Below are positions 25,928-35,844 of a DNA stretch of 64,000 bases, piece by piece. The stretch comes from Rhizobiaceae bacterium CPCC 101076 (GTDB taxonomy: Bacteria > Pseudomonadota > Alphaproteobacteria > Rhizobiales > Methylopilaceae): NCBI GenBank assembly GCA_003347645.1, contig QDFX01000008.1, positions 119,775-183,774 on the forward strand. Reading direction: 5' to 3'. The position numbers and the translations under genes are program-made. The notes under the pieces were generated by a model, which saw only the letters and a list, made by a program, of their open reading frames with translations, did not search any database and had not been told where the DNA came from. The first letter of the stretch is position 1, and the number at the start of each line of letters is the position of its first letter.

Positions 25928-26176
25928 GTGGCCGAGATTCCGTCCGATATCCAGGCGATGCCGTTCGAGCAGGCTTTGGCCGAGCTTGAAAAAATCGTCG
26001 CCGATCTCGAGCGCGGCGATGTCCCGCTCGAGAAGTCGATCACGCTCTACGAGCGCGGCGACGCCCTGAAGCGCCATTGCGACCGCCTGCTGAAGGCGGC
26101 CGAGGCGCGTGTCGAGAAGATCACCACAGACGCCTCCGGCAACCCTACCGGGACAATGCCGCTCGACCCCGCCTGA
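25928..26176 (+). CDS. xseB: Exodeoxyribonuclease VII small subunit
   Basis: The 82-residue small subunit of the single-strand DNA exonuclease VII. The conserved core reads [53 protein letters not shown], two helices forming the contact with XseA. The start is GTG at 25928. xseA is not in the window, as is usual. Confidence 0.95.
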   Translation: MAEIPSDIQAMPFEQALAELEKIVADLERGDVPLEKSITLYERGDALKRHCDRLLKAAEARVEKITTDASGNPTGTMPLDPA

Positions 26177-26180
26177 GACG

Positions 26181-27158
26181 ATGCTGACCCTTTATCTGGC
26201 GACGGGCGGCGCCCTCGATCGGCGACCGCATCAGCCGGGCGAGACATTGCCCGACAACGCCGTCTGGCTCGACATGCTCCATCCGACTCCGGAGGAGGAC
26301 AAGGCTGTCGAAGCCTGCGTCGGCGTGGCAGTGCCCACGGAAGAGGACATGCAGGAGATAGAGGCGTCGAGCCGCCTCTACTTCGAGGATGGCGCGCGCT
26401 ACATGACGGCATCGGTGTTGGCAGGCGTGAAGTCCGACAAGCCGGGACTCGTCAATGTCGGCTTCATTCTCGCCGGTAATCGATTGATCACCGTCCGCCG
26501 TGGCGAGCCTCGCTCGGTCGAGCTCTACATCCAGCGCGTGTGCAAGCAGCAGGACGCGCCGCAGACGGGCGAGGCGATCCTGCTCGGCCTGCTCGAAGCG
26601 ATCATCGATCGAACCGCCGATATACTCGAGCGGGCCGGTTCGGACATCGACATGGTCTCGCACCGCATCTTCGCCCGCCCGGAGAAGGGCATCCGGCAGA
26701 AGAAGGATTATATGGCGATCCTGCGGACCATCGGTCGCAAGGGCGACCTTCTCTCGATGGCGCGGGAAAGCCTGGTTTCGCTGTCGCGCATGGTCGGCTT
26801 CCTCTCGGTCGATGCCGGTGGGCAGAAAGTCTCGAAACAGGCCAGCGCCCAGCTGTCCGTGATGCGCCGCGACGCCGAAAGCCTGCGCGACCACACATCC
26901 TATCTCGGCGACAAGATTACCTTCCTGCTCGACGCAACGGTCGGCATGGTGACGATCGAGCAGAACGATCTCGTGAAGCTATTCTCGGTTGTCGCCGTGA
27001 TCCTGATGCCGCCGACACTGATCGCGTCGACTTACGGGATGAACTTCGAGTACATGCCCGAGCTCAGCCATCCTTGGGGCTATCCGATCGCGTTGATCGC
27101 GATGCTTCTCTCTGCGGTTGTACCGTACCTCATCTTTAGGTTGAAGAGATGGCTTTAG
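26181..27158 (+). CDS. corA: CorA-family magnesium/divalent cation transporter
   Basis: A 325-residue inner-membrane channel-type transporter. The soluble N-terminal domain (1-265) is followed by two C-terminal helices, the first ending with the selectivity motif GMN (STYGMNFEYMPEL). The C-terminus is short and basic (FRLKRWL). The start is ATG 26181, four bases after the xseB stop; an earlier in-frame ATG lies inside xseB. A hairpin with T run follows at 27235. Confidence 0.93.
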   Translation: MLTLYLATGGALDRRPHQPGETLPDNAVWLDMLHPTPEEDKAVEACVGVAVPTEEDMQEIEASSRLYFEDGARYMTASVLAGVKSDKPGLVNVGFILAGNRLITVRRGEPRSVELYIQRVCKQQDAPQTGEAILLGLLEAIIDRTADILERAGSDIDMVSHRIFARPEKGIRQKKDYMAILRTIGRKGDLLSMARESLVSLSRMVGFLSVDAGGQKVSKQASAQLSVMRRDAESLRDHTSYLGDKITFLLDATVGMVTIEQNDLVKLFSVVAVILMPPTLIASTYGMNFEYMPELSHPWGYPIALIAMLLSAVVPYLIFRLKRWL

Positions 27159-27234
27159 TATTGCTCGAATATTAGGCCAAAGTTCACCTTTATATCAGAA
27201 TATAAGACTTGGGCGGCTTACGTTAATGCCCCGT

Positions 27235-27263
27235 CAGTCTGGCGCAATGTACATGCCAGACTG
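27235..27263 (+). terminator. Hairpin terminator between corA and the MHYT-GGDEF-EAL gene
   Basis: A perfect 9-bp stem CAGTCTGGC / GCCAGACTG with an 11-base loop, followed by CATTTTTGG. It ends only 18 bases before the next start codon, so it may equally be a leader structure of that gene. Confidence 0.65.
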
Positions 27264-27281
27264 CATTTTTGGGGCTGACTA

Positions 27282-29657
27282 ATGTACCGCATCCTCAGTT
27301 GCCTGGCTTTCGAGCACGACCCATGGCTGGTCCTCGTCGCGGCCTTCATGTGCGTGCTCGGATCGATCACAGCGATGCGCGTCTTTCAGCGGGCGCAGGC
27401 GACTGGCGGTTCAGAGCGCGTCATCTGGCTTGGCACCGCCGCACTGGCGGGAGGCTGTGCGGTCTGGTCGACCCATTTCATCGCCATCCTGGCCTACAAG
27501 ACCCCGGTCGACATCCATTTCGATATCCAGCGCACATTACTGTCGCTCATTATCGCGATAGCCCTGTCCGGCGCGGGCTTCACGCTCGCCGCCGCGGGCG
27601 GCAAATGGCGGCTGGCCCTGGGTGGCTCGACGCTCGGCTACGGGGTCGCAATCATGCACTATGTCGGCATGAGCGGGCTCGTGCTCCCGGGGCTCATCAG
27701 CTGGGATACGGCGCTCGTCATCGCCTCGATCGTATCGTCGGCAATCTTCGCGACGGCGGCCCTGTTCGCGAGCCGCAGGATGCAGGGCGATCGCGGCCTT
27801 CTGGCCGCGGCGGGCCTTCTCGTCCTCGGCATCGTTGCGCTTCATTTCACGGCCATGAGCGCGGTCACGCTGACGCCGGATCCGGCCCGTATCGTCGCGC
27901 CGAGCGCGATCTCGGACGATGTTCTGGCGATCGGAGTCGTGATGGCGTCGCTGATGATCTTCAGCCTCGCACTTCTCTGCGTCATCTTCGATCGGCGGCT
28001 CGGCGAGCGGAAGGTGGAGGAAGCCAGGCGGCTGAAGAGCCTCGCCGACGCGGCGGTCGAAGGCTTGCTGATCGTCGAGAACGAGATCATCAGGGATGCC
28101 AATGCAAGCTTCGAGGCGCTGCTCGGCTATTCGGTGGCCGAGGTCACAGGACGCAAGCTCGAACTGATCCGCACGACCGGCCGCAAGACGCTTGCTTCCC
28201 TGGACGACAATTGCCCGACCGAGGTCGACCTGATCGCCAAATCCGGCAAGGTGGTGCCGGCCGAGATCGTGGTGCGCCGGATCGGCCTTCAGGGCATGAC
28301 GAGCCGCGTCTATGCGATCCGCGATCTCAGCGAGCGCCGCGCCGCCGAGAAGCGGATCCACCACATGGCCTATCACGACCTCCTGACCGGTCTGCCGAAC
28401 CGGGCGCGTCTCGCCGAGGTGCTCCGCGAGCGGCTCGATGCGGCGGAAAGGAGCGGGGGACAGCTGGCGCTGCTCGCGCTCGATCTCGACCGGTTCAAGC
28501 AGGTCAACGACATCTTCGGCCACCATGCGGGCGATGCCCTGCTGCGCAATCTCGCGAGCGCGATGAGCGCCGCCCTTCGTCCGACCGAGATGCTCGCGCG
28601 TATCGGTGGCGACGAATTCGTGGTCGTGCAGTCCGGCGTTGTCCAGCCGGAGGGCGCGCAGGATCTAGCCGAACGCCTCATCGCCGCAGTGTGCCGTGAC
28701 GTCGACGTCGACGGGAACACCTTCCGCGCCGCGACCTCGATCGGCATTGCCGTATTCCCGAGGGACGGGCGCGACGTCGACACGCTGCATCCCAATGCCG
28801 ACGCGGCGCTCTATCGCGCCAAGCAGGACGGCCGCGGCGCCTACCGCTTCTTCGAGCCGGAAATGGATCTGCGGCTGCGCGAACGCCGTGCGATGCAGGC
28901 CGAAATGCGCGATGCGCTGCCGCGTGGAGAGTTCTGCCTCCACTATCAGCCGCAGGCTGAGACCGCGACCGGTGTGGTTTCGGGCTTCGAGGCCCTGCTC
29001 CGGTGGGAAAGCCCGAAGCGCGGTTCCGTCCAGCCCTCCGAATTCGTGCCGCTCGCCGAGGAGAACGGCCTCATCGTCGAACTCGGCGAATTTGTGCTGC
29101 GCACGGCCTGCGCCGAGGCGGTGACCTGGGCCAATCCGCTGACGGTGGCCGTCAATCTCTCGCCGGTCCAGTTCGAGCATGGCGACCTTCCCGCTCTCGT
29201 CCGGCAGGTGCTCGCCGAGACCGGTCTCGATCCGAAGCGGCTCGAACTGGAGATCACCGAAGGCGTTCTGATCCACGATTTCGCGCGCGCCCTGAAAGTG
29301 CTCGAAGAGATCAAGGCGCTCGGCGTCTGCATCGCGATGGATGATTTCGGCACCGGTTATTCCTCGCTCGCCTATCTGCAGGCGTTCCCGTTCGATCGCA
29401 TCAAGATCGACCGGTCGTTCGTCGCGAGCCTTGATGGCAACCGACAGTCCGAGGCGATCATTCGCGCCATCGTCGGCCTCGGCCGCGGCCTGAATGTCCC
29501 GATCACCGCCGAGGGTGTGGAAACCGAGGAGCAGCACGCTTTCCTCGCCGCGCTCGACTGCACGGATATCCAGGGCTTCCTCATCGGCAAGCCCGAGCCG
29601 ATCGGCAATTTCCGGGCGCTGGTCGGCCTGAAGAAGGCCGCGCAGAAAGTGGCTTGA
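27282..29657 (+). CDS. MHYT-PAS-GGDEF-EAL cyclic-di-GMP enzyme
   Basis: A 791-residue inner-membrane signalling protein. Residues 1-235 hold seven hydrophobic helices with MHYT-type repeats (WSTHFIAIL, IMHYVGMSGL, ALHFTAMSAV), thought to bind copper and sense a diatomic gas. A PAS domain follows (about 250-355). The GGDEF domain has an intact RIGGDEFVVVQ motif, so diguanylate cyclase activity is possible. The EAL domain has GFEALLRWESP, NLSPVQFEH, ELEITEG and DDFGTGYSSLAYLQ, so phosphodiesterase residues also look intact. The net direction of activity cannot be read from sequence. Monocistronic. Confidence 0.92.
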   Translation: MYRILSCLAFEHDPWLVLVAAFMCVLGSITAMRVFQRAQATGGSERVIWLGTAALAGGCAVWSTHFIAILAYKTPVDIHFDIQRTLLSLIIAIALSGAGFTLAAAGGKWRLALGGSTLGYGVAIMHYVGMSGLVLPGLISWDTALVIASIVSSAIFATAALFASRRMQGDRGLLAAAGLLVLGIVALHFTAMSAVTLTPDPARIVAPSAISDDVLAIGVVMASLMIFSLALLCVIFDRRLGERKVEEARRLKSLADAAVEGLLIVENEIIRDANASFEALLGYSVAEVTGRKLELIRTTGRKTLASLDDNCPTEVDLIAKSGKVVPAEIVVRRIGLQGMTSRVYAIRDLSERRAAEKRIHHMAYHDLLTGLPNRARLAEVLRERLDAAERSGGQLALLALDLDRFKQVNDIFGHHAGDALLRNLASAMSAALRPTEMLARIGGDEFVVVQSGVVQPEGAQDLAERLIAAVCRDVDVDGNTFRAATSIGIAVFPRDGRDVDTLHPNADAALYRAKQDGRGAYRFFEPEMDLRLRERRAMQAEMRDALPRGEFCLHYQPQAETATGVVSGFEALLRWESPKRGSVQPSEFVPLAEENGLIVELGEFVLRTACAEAVTWANPLTVAVNLSPVQFEHGDLPALVRQVLAETGLDPKRLELEITEGVLIHDFARALKVLEEIKALGVCIAMDDFGTGYSSLAYLQAFPFDRIKIDRSFVASLDGNRQSEAIIRAIVGLGRGLNVPITAEGVETEEQHAFLAALDCTDIQGFLIGKPEPIGNFRALVGLKKAAQKVA

Positions 29658-29695
29658 GGCGTACCTCCCGTTGAGCGGGAGGCACTCCCCCGCGA

Positions 29696-30442
29696 TCAGA
29701 CGTGCTGACCGCCGTTAATGTGGATCTCGGCGCCGTTCACATAGGTCGACTGCTCCGAGCACAGGAAATAGATCGCGCTTGCGACCTCTTCCGGCCGGCC
29801 GAGCCTCCTGAGGGGGATCTGCTCGACCAGCTTCTCTGTTCCCGGTGAGAGGATCGAGGTGTCGATCTCGCCCGGTGCGATCGCGTTAACGCGGATGCCG
29901 AGTGGGCCGAAATCCGCCGCCATTTCGCGGGTCAGCGCGGCCAGCGCCGCCTTCGATGTCGAATAGGCCGCTCCGGCGAACGGGTGCACGCGCGATCCGG
30001 CAATCGACGACACGTTCACCACCGCGCCGCCCGCGGCCTTCAACTCCTCGCACAGCCCGCGCGCCAGCATGACCGGCGCGAAGAAGTTGACCTGGAACAC
30101 CGTCATCCAGTCCGCGAAGCTCGTCTCCATCGTGCCGAGCCGCGAGCCGCCCGGACCCTTCGGAGAAATCGCGGCATTGTTGACCAGCGCATGCAGCATC
30201 CCGCCGTCCAGCCGGCTGCGGACGTCCCTGATCGCCTGTTCTGTATTCTCCGGGTCGGCCAGGTCGATCTGGAGATGGTCCTCCGGCCCGGCCGCCCACG
30301 GGCAGTTCTCCGGAAAGGCGTGCCGCGAGGCGGTGATGACCCGCCAGCCGGCGGCCGAGAAGCGCTTAACCGTGGCGTGCCCGATGCCCCGCGAGGCCCC
30401 GGTCAGGAGCAGCGTGCGGCGATCATTCGGTTTCAAACTCAT
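29696..30442 (-). CDS. SDR family NAD(P)-dependent oxidoreductase
   Basis: A 248-residue classical short-chain dehydrogenase. The cofactor motif is [10 protein letters not shown] (TGxxxGxG), the structural motif NNAAIS, and the catalytic set is Ser in VNVSSIAGS with YSTSKAAL (Y-x3-K). The C-terminus [11 protein letters not shown] is standard. The substrate is unknown. Its start overlaps the pdxH stop by four bases (ATGA), so it is translationally coupled to pdxH, a conserved pairing in rhizobial genomes. Confidence 0.9.
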   Translation of the reverse strand: MSLKPNDRRTLLLTGASRGIGHATVKRFSAAGWRVITASRHAFPENCPWAAGPEDHLQIDLADPENTEQAIRDVRSRLDGGMLHALVNNAAISPKGPGGSRLGTMETSFADWMTVFQVNFFAPVMLARGLCEELKAAGGAVVNVSSIAGSRVHPFAGAAYSTSKAALAALTREMAADFGPLGIRVNAIAPGEIDTSILSPGTEKLVEQIPLRRLGRPEEVASAIYFLCSEQSTYVNGAEIHINGGQHV

Positions 30443-31080
30443 GGATAAAGCCGGGTCTTTGCCCAGGCCGCGTCGCGGGTGGGGCGGGTGAAGGCGATTC
30501 GGTCGTGCATGCGATACGGCCGGTCGTGCCAGAACTCGATGGATATCGGGACGACACGATAGCCGTTCCAGTGCGACGGCCTGGGAATATCCTCACCCGG
30601 GAAGCGTTCCTTGACCTCTTCCATTGCGCGTTCGAAGACGGCACGGCTGTCGAGCGGACGCGATTGCCGCGAGGCGGACGCGGCGATGCGGCTTTGCAGG
30701 GGACGGGTCGCGAAATATGCGTCGGCTTCCTCGGTCGTGACCATCTCGACCGTGCCGCGCACCCGCACCTGGCGGCGAATGCTCTTCCAGTGAAAGACGA
30801 GCGCAGCCTTGGCATTTGCCGCAAGTTCTTCACCCTTTGCACTCTGCGAGTTCGTGTAAAACACGAAGCCTTCACCGTCGAAACCTTTAAGCAAAACCAT
30901 TCTAACGTTCGGCATAAGGTCAGAGTCAGCTGTTGCTAAAGCCATTGCGTTCGGATCGTTGATCTCGCTCAAGCTTGCTTCGGCTAACCACTCAGAAAAA
31001 AGCCCGATTGGGTCATTCGCCTCAGTAAAGTCACCATTCTTTAATGATTCCGGGCTTCCATTTGAATTAAGTTCGTGCAT
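30439..31080 (-). CDS. pdxH: Pyridoxamine 5'-phosphate oxidase
   Basis: An FMN enzyme (213 residues) that oxidises pyridoxamine-P and pyridoxine-P to pyridoxal 5'-phosphate. Motifs: [38 protein letters not shown] (FMN binding), [39 protein letters not shown], and the C-terminal [16 protein letters not shown]. It is divergent from the lipoprotein gene with only about 40 bases between starts. Confidence 0.96.
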   Translation of the reverse strand: MHELNSNGSPESLKNGDFTEANDPIGLFSEWLAEASLSEINDPNAMALATADSDLMPNVRMVLLKGFDGEGFVFYTNSQSAKGEELAANAKAALVFHWKSIRRQVRVRGTVEMVTTEEADAYFATRPLQSRIAASASRQSRPLDSRAVFERAMEEVKERFPGEDIPRPSHWNGYRVVPISIEFWHDRPYRMHDRIAFTRPTRDAAWAKTRLYP

Positions 31081-31122
31081 TGTGCGGACTAGTGGTTGGA
31101 GTGTCCCTTGGCGGCGGATCGC

Positions 31123-31611
31123 ATGTATAGACCATCACGGTCGTCCCGTCCCGGTTGGACGGCGAAGGGAACGGTTCTCGTTCTCGCCTGCCTCCTCTCA
31201 GCCGGATGCAGCATGCGGATGGGTTCGCTGACCGGCGAATCCGAGAAGCCCGAGGTTACCGGCAGCGTCGCGACCCCGGCGACCGGCCGCGCGGCGGTCA
31301 GCGGCACCCAGGTTGCCAGCGCCGGCACGACCGATCTCAACAACACCGATTGGAACTATGCGCGCGGAGCGCTGGGTCTTGCCCTGACCAGCACCTCCGA
31401 CGGTCCGCCGGTTCCGTGGGCCAATCCCGAGACGGGTGCACGCGGCAATTTCGCCCCGAGCGCTCCGGCGATCACCGCTTCCGGCCAGACCTGCCGCGAC
31501 TTTGTCGCGACCCGCCTGGAGAACGGCAAGGAAGTTCGTCTGAACGGTCGCGCCTGCAGGACCGCCGATGGTCAATGGGACATCGCCCAGACCAACAAGA
31601 CCACTCTCTAA
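31123..31611 (+). CDS. RT0821/Lpp0805-type surface lipoprotein
   Basis: An outer-membrane or periplasmic lipoprotein of about 162 residues. The lipobox is LLSAGCS at the end of a hydrophobic stretch ([12 protein letters not shown]). The mature part has a Gly/Ala/Thr-rich spacer and a C-terminal domain with [35 protein letters not shown], the RT0821/17-kDa antigen family signature with two cysteines. Start choice is uncertain: ATG 31123, TTG 31108 (GGAG seven bases ahead) or TTG 31096. It lies in the conserved pdxH - lipoprotein - dnaJ-like - fabI neighbourhood. Confidence 0.85.
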   Translation: MYRPSRSSRPGWTAKGTVLVLACLLSAGCSMRMGSLTGESEKPEVTGSVATPATGRAAVSGTQVASAGTTDLNNTDWNYARGALGLALTSTSDGPPVPWANPETGARGNFAPSAPAITASGQTCRDFVATRLENGKEVRLNGRACRTADGQWDIAQTNKTTL

Positions 31612-31691
31612 ACCCGTTGCATTTTGGCAACAGGTTTCCCACATCGCGCACATATGACTACGAATAAGACGGGCGGCGGGGAACTGGCCTG

Positions 31692-32654
31692 ATGCGCGAC
31701 CCATATGACGTTCTGAACGTGCCGAAGGGCGCGAGCGACGCCGAGATCAAGAAGGCGTTCCGCAAGCTCGCCAAGACGCACCATCCCGATCGCAATCCGA
31801 ACGATCCGAAGGCGAAGGAGCGCTTCTCGGAGCTCTCGCACGCCTATGATCTCCTGTCCGACAGCGAGAAGCGGGGCCAGTTCGATCGCGGCGAGATCGA
31901 CGCCGAGGGCAAGCCGAAATTCTCGGGCTTCGGCGGGTTCGGCGGCAGCCGTGGAACGGGGGCGGGTGCCGGCGGCTTCGAGCAATATACCTGGACCGGC
32001 GGCAGTGGCGGCAGCGGCCGGTCCAGCGGCTTCTCGGCCGAGGACATCTTCTCCGATCTGTTCGCCGGTCTCGGGGGCCGTGGCCGCGCGGGCTTCGCCG
32101 CAGGCGCGGGAACCGCGGGGCGCACCCAGAGCGCGCCGAAGGGCGACGATCTCTCCGCCGAGGTCACTGTGCCGTTCACCGATTGGGCAATCGGCGGCAA
32201 GGCGCGCGTCGTGCTGCCGACCGGCCGCGAACTCGAATTCTCTATTCCAGCGGGCATCCAGGAAGGCAAGACGATCCGCCTGAAGGGGCAGGGTAATTCC
32301 TCGCCTCTGGGTGGCGAGCCGGGCGACCTTCTGGTCACCGTCCACATCGCCTCGCATCCGCATTTCCGCGCCGACGGTCACAATGTTCGGGTGGAGGTAC
32401 CGATCACGCTTTACGAGGCGGTGCTCGGCGGCAAGATCCGCGTGCCGACGCTCGATGGCTCCGTCGAACTGACGGTCCCGCCGAATTCCACGGGCGCCAG
32501 GACCATGCGCCTGAAGGGCAAGGGTATAGCCGGCACGGGCGACCTCCTGGTGTCGCTCCGCGTCGTCCTGCCGCCTGGTCCGGACGCCGAGCTGGAGAAG
32601 CTCGCCAAGCGCATGCGTGACGGCGCGCCCTATGACCCGCGCAAGGCAAGCTAA
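31692..32654 (+). CDS. DnaJ C-terminal domain protein (CbpA-like J-protein)
   Basis: A co-chaperone of 320 residues. The J domain (1-65) has the HPD triad in KTHHPDRNP. A Gly/Phe-rich linker (about 75-130) follows, then two C-terminal substrate-binding beta domains (LSAEVTVPFTDWAIGGKARVVLPTGRELEF onward). There is no zinc-finger cysteine cluster, so it is the type II/CbpA class. It should stimulate DnaK. It precedes fabI by 85 bases. Confidence 0.92.
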   Translation: MRDPYDVLNVPKGASDAEIKKAFRKLAKTHHPDRNPNDPKAKERFSELSHAYDLLSDSEKRGQFDRGEIDAEGKPKFSGFGGFGGSRGTGAGAGGFEQYTWTGGSGGSGRSSGFSAEDIFSDLFAGLGGRGRAGFAAGAGTAGRTQSAPKGDDLSAEVTVPFTDWAIGGKARVVLPTGRELEFSIPAGIQEGKTIRLKGQGNSSPLGGEPGDLLVTVHIASHPHFRADGHNVRVEVPITLYEAVLGGKIRVPTLDGSVELTVPPNSTGARTMRLKGKGIAGTGDLLVSLRVVLPPGPDAELEKLAKRMRDGAPYDPRKAS

Positions 32655-32739
32655 CCCCGTATAAGTCCGCGAGCGCGGCTTGAAGCCCCATCCCTGCCGT
32701 GCCATGAGGGGCGAAACATCCCCAAGAGGACCGGACATT

Positions 32740-33561
32740 ATGACCAGCGCGCAGGGCCTGATGGCCGGCAAACGAGGCCTCGTTCTCGGTGTCGCCAACA
32801 ACCGCTCGATTGCCTGGGGCATCGCCAAGGCCTGCGCCGGCCAGGGTGCCCAGCTTGCTCTTACCTGGCAGGGCGACGCCCTGAAGAAACGCGTCGAGCC
32901 GCTTGCCGCGGAGCTCGGCGCGCTCCTCGCTGGTCATTGCGACGTCACCGACCCCGCCTCGATCGACGCCGTCTTCGCCGAGATCGATAAGGCCTGGGGC
33001 GGGCTCGATTTCGTCGTCCACGCCGTGGCCTTCTCCGACAAGGACGAACTCGACGGCCGCTACGTTGATACGACGTCCGCGAACTTCGACCGCACGCTCA
33101 ACATCTCCTGCTATTCGTTCACGGCCATCGCCCAGCGGGCGGAGAAGCTGATGACGACCGGCGGCTCGCTGCTGACGCTCACCTATTACGGCGCCGAGAA
33201 GTGGATGCCGCACTACAACGTCATGGGCGTCGCCAAGGCCGCGCTCGAGGCGAGCGTACGCTATCTCGCGGCCGATCTCGGCGAGAAGAAGATCCGCGTC
33301 AACGCGCTCTCCGCCGGCCCGATCAAGACGCTGGCTGCGTCGGGAATCGGCGATTTCCGTTACATCCTGAAGTGGAACGAGCTGAACTCGCCGCTCCGCC
33401 GCACGGTCACGATCGACGAGGTCGGCGATGCCGCACTCTATTTCCTGTCGGATTTCAGCCGCGGCGTGACTGGAGAGATCCATCATGTCGACGCCGGCTA
33501 CCACATCGTTGGCATGAAGCATCCCGACGCGCCTGATATTTCGGTCGCGGTGAGGGAATAA
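32740..33561 (+). CDS. fabI: Enoyl-ACP reductase (NADH) FabI
   Basis: Catalyses the last reduction of each fatty acid elongation cycle (273 residues). The SDR-variant cofactor site is GVANNRSIAWGIAK. The catalytic Tyr-x6-Lys reads YNVMGVAK, with Tyr also in YYGAEK. LSAGPIKTLAASGI and the C-terminal HHVDAGYHIVGM are classical FabI. ATG 32740 follows AAGAGGA. In related genomes this gene is followed by a phosphoglycerate-mutase-like gene; here a repeat and three other genes intervene. Confidence 0.95.
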   Translation: MTSAQGLMAGKRGLVLGVANNRSIAWGIAKACAGQGAQLALTWQGDALKKRVEPLAAELGALLAGHCDVTDPASIDAVFAEIDKAWGGLDFVVHAVAFSDKDELDGRYVDTTSANFDRTLNISCYSFTAIAQRAEKLMTTGGSLLTLTYYGAEKWMPHYNVMGVAKAALEASVRYLAADLGEKKIRVNALSAGPIKTLAASGIGDFRYILKWNELNSPLRRTVTIDEVGDAALYFLSDFSRGVTGEIHHVDAGYHIVGMKHPDAPDISVAVRE

Positions 33562-33562
33562 C

Positions 33563-33740
33563 CGTGTCCCGGTCCGCGTACGCGAGGCGCATCGCGAGAA
33601 CCCGGCGCATACTCGCGAAGCGCTTCAGCTATTTCTGCTTAGCGGCTGGGAGAGGCACCAAGATTCAGTGCGGCTTCGCCGCGAGGTACGCTGGGTCCGG
33701 TTCTCGGGACGCAGCTTTGCCGCACCCGGACCGGGACACG
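33563..33740. repeat. Mosaic intergenic repeat, variant copy
   Basis: GTGTCCCGGTCCGCGTACG at 33563 and its inverted partner CACCCGGACCGGGACACG-like block ending near 33741 bracket about 140 bases. Inside are CATCGCGAGAACCCGG and GGTCCGGTTCTCGGG, also in inverted relation. It is related to the outer module of the composite repeats at 15507 and 23622. Confidence 0.65.
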
Positions 33741-33747
33741 AACTCAA

Positions 33748-34386
33748 TCACCTCCACGCGGACCCTCTGATCACGCTGCAGAAATTCCCGCGATGGAAGT
33801 GCGGGTCCTTCTCCGCCAGCACATCGGCCTTGACGTTGCCAAAGGTCGTTTCCGGCTTGTGCTTGATGCCGTCGTAGAAGGCCTGGATGATGTCTTCCTT
33901 GAAGTGCGGCGTGCGCGGATGCGCGTGCACCACGGCCTCGCGTTCCTCGTCCGAATAGTCCGGATATGTCAGCCCCAGCACGTCCATCTCGACGCCGGCC
34001 GTCACCAGCGCGACGACCGGATGCATGTGCTGCGGAATGCCGGGCGTCGTGTGCAGCGCGATCGCGGTCCACACGGTGTCGATGTCGGACTGCGCGATGC
34101 CCTGCCATTTGAGGAAGTCCCGCGCCGCATTGGCGCCGTCGACCTCGAAGCGCTCATGCGCGCTCGAATGCGTATGCATCAGCCCCATGTCGTGGAACAT
34201 CGCGCCCGCATAGAGCAGTTCTGGATCGAATTTCAGGCTGCGGTGCTTTCCGGCGAGCGCGCCGAAATAATAGACGCGGCTCGAATGGTGGAAGAGGAGC
34301 GGCGTGGCGTTGTCACGGACGAATTCCGTCACGTCGCGCGCCAGTTTGCTGTCGGGGATGCTCACCCCGCCAATGGTCGAAGTCAT
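33748..34386 (-). CDS. HD-domain protein (cyanamide hydratase-like fold)
   Basis: A 212-residue metal-dependent hydrolase-fold protein. The HD residues are visible: FHHSSRVYYFGALAG (first His), AGAMFHDMGLM (HD pair), and a later His/Asp set in IALHTTPGIPQHMHP. The Lys/His-rich tail (EKDPHFHRGNFCSVI) is shared with a group of HD proteins next to oxidoreductase or CoA-transferase genes. ATG 34386 is preferred, preceded by AAGGAATC. It follows the formyl-CoA transferase gene by 62 bases on the same strand. No substrate can be named. Confidence 0.8.
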   Translation of the reverse strand: MTSTIGGVSIPDSKLARDVTEFVRDNATPLLFHHSSRVYYFGALAGKHRSLKFDPELLYAGAMFHDMGLMHTHSSAHERFEVDGANAARDFLKWQGIAQSDIDTVWTAIALHTTPGIPQHMHPVVALVTAGVEMDVLGLTYPDYSDEEREAVVHAHPRTPHFKEDIIQAFYDGIKHKPETTFGNVKADVLAEKDPHFHRGNFCSVIRGSAWR

Positions 34387-34448
34387 CTCGTTGATTCCTT
34401 TGGGAAGGAGAGGCGGCCGCATCGTCGCGACCGCCTGGATTGGCGCGG

Positions 34449-35702
34449 TCAGACCGCTTTTTCGTCGTGCAGTTCGGAGATCTCTTCCTGCGAGTAGCCG
34501 AGGTCCTTCAGCACGTCATTGGTGTGCTGGCCGAGCAGCGGCGACGCCGTGATGTCGATGTCGAGATCGGAGAATTTGATCGGGCTGCCGACGGTCAGGT
34601 ACTTGCCGATGACCGGATGGTTCACCTCGACGATCGTGCCGCTCTTGCGGAGCGACGGATCGTTGGCGATCTCCTTCATCGACAGCACTGGCGCGCAGGG
34701 AATGTCGAACTTGCGCAGGATGTCGACGGCCTCGAACTTGGTTTTGTCCGACAGCCATTCCTCGATGTAGGAGAAGATGTCGAAGATCTTGTCCTGCCGC
34801 GCCAGGGCCGTGTTGTAGGCCGGATCGTCGATCCATTCCGGCTTGCCGATCGCTTCCGCCACCTTCGGCCAGGCGTGGCCCTGGATGGTGAAGTAGATAT
34901 AGGCGTTCGGGTCTGTCTCCCAGCCTTTGCATTTCAGCACCCAGCCCGGCTGGCCGCCGCCGCCCGCATTGCCCCCGCGCGGCACCACATCGGTGAACTG
35001 ACCGTGCGGATATTGCGGGTATTCCTCGAGGATGCCGGTCGCATCGAGCCGCTGCTGGTCGCGCAGCTTGACGCGGACGAGATTGATCACCGCGTCCTGC
35101 ATCGACACCGAGACCTTCTGACCCTTGCCGCCATTCTTGTCGCGCGCATGCAGCGCCGTCAGGATGCCGATGACGAGGTGCATGCCGGTGTTGGAATCGC
35201 CGAGTGCCGCGCCGCTCACGGTGGGCGGGCCGTCCCAGAAACCGGTAGTCGAGGCCGCGCCGCCGGCCGCCTGCGCCACGTTCTCGTAGACCTTCAGGTC
35301 CTCGAAATGGTGGCCGTCCGAGAAGCCCTTCACCGAGGCGACGATCATGCCCGGGTTCAGCTCGTGGATGTGCTCCCAGGTGAAGCCCATGCGGTCGAGC
35401 GCGCCGGGCGCGAAGTTCTCGACAAGCACGTCGGATTCCCTGATCAGCCGCTCCAGGACCTTCTTGCCCTTCTGGGTCTTGGTATCGAGCGTCAGCGACT
35501 TCTTGTTCGAGTTCAGCATCGTGAAATAGAGCGCGTCCGCATCCTTGATGTGGCGAAGCTGCGAGCGCGTCACGTCGCCGGAACCGGGACGCTCGACCTT
35601 GATCACGTCGGCGCCGAACCAAGCGAGCATCTGCGTCGCGGCCGGTCCTGCCTGTACGTGGGTGAAATCGATGATCTTGATGCCTTCGAGCGGCTTGGTC
35701 AT
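34449..35702 (-). CDS. frc: Formyl-CoA:oxalate CoA-transferase
   Basis: A class III CoA-transferase that moves CoA from formyl-CoA to oxalate. Similarity to the Oxalobacter enzyme is strong along the length: [20 protein letters not shown] at the start, the catalytic Asp in [11 protein letters not shown], the Gly-rich lid [10 protein letters not shown], and [18 protein letters not shown] near the end. The usual start ATG 35702 gives 417 residues; 35717 would add five. The normal partner oxalyl-CoA decarboxylase (oxc) is not in the window. The partner downstream is an HD protein, and a GlxA-type regulator lies upstream on the same strand. Confidence 0.93.
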   Translation of the reverse strand: MTKPLEGIKIIDFTHVQAGPAATQMLAWFGADVIKVERPGSGDVTRSQLRHIKDADALYFTMLNSNKKSLTLDTKTQKGKKVLERLIRESDVLVENFAPGALDRMGFTWEHIHELNPGMIVASVKGFSDGHHFEDLKVYENVAQAAGGAASTTGFWDGPPTVSGAALGDSNTGMHLVIGILTALHARDKNGGKGQKVSVSMQDAVINLVRVKLRDQQRLDATGILEEYPQYPHGQFTDVVPRGGNAGGGGQPGWVLKCKGWETDPNAYIYFTIQGHAWPKVAEAIGKPEWIDDPAYNTALARQDKIFDIFSYIEEWLSDKTKFEAVDILRKFDIPCAPVLSMKEIANDPSLRKSGTIVEVNHPVIGKYLTVGSPIKFSDLDIDITASPLLGQHTNDVLKDLGYSQEEISELHDEKAV

Positions 35703-35844
35703 GGAAGTGCTCCTCACCGCCGCGTCTCAGATGTGGTCGCGGCGTGGGAGACAGGTCGCTCGCGTATGACGAGCTCTCAAGGCGCGCTCGCGCGGTTGGC
35801 GGTAAAGCGCGCGCGTTTGGCAGAAAGCGACGGGTGCGGCGCGC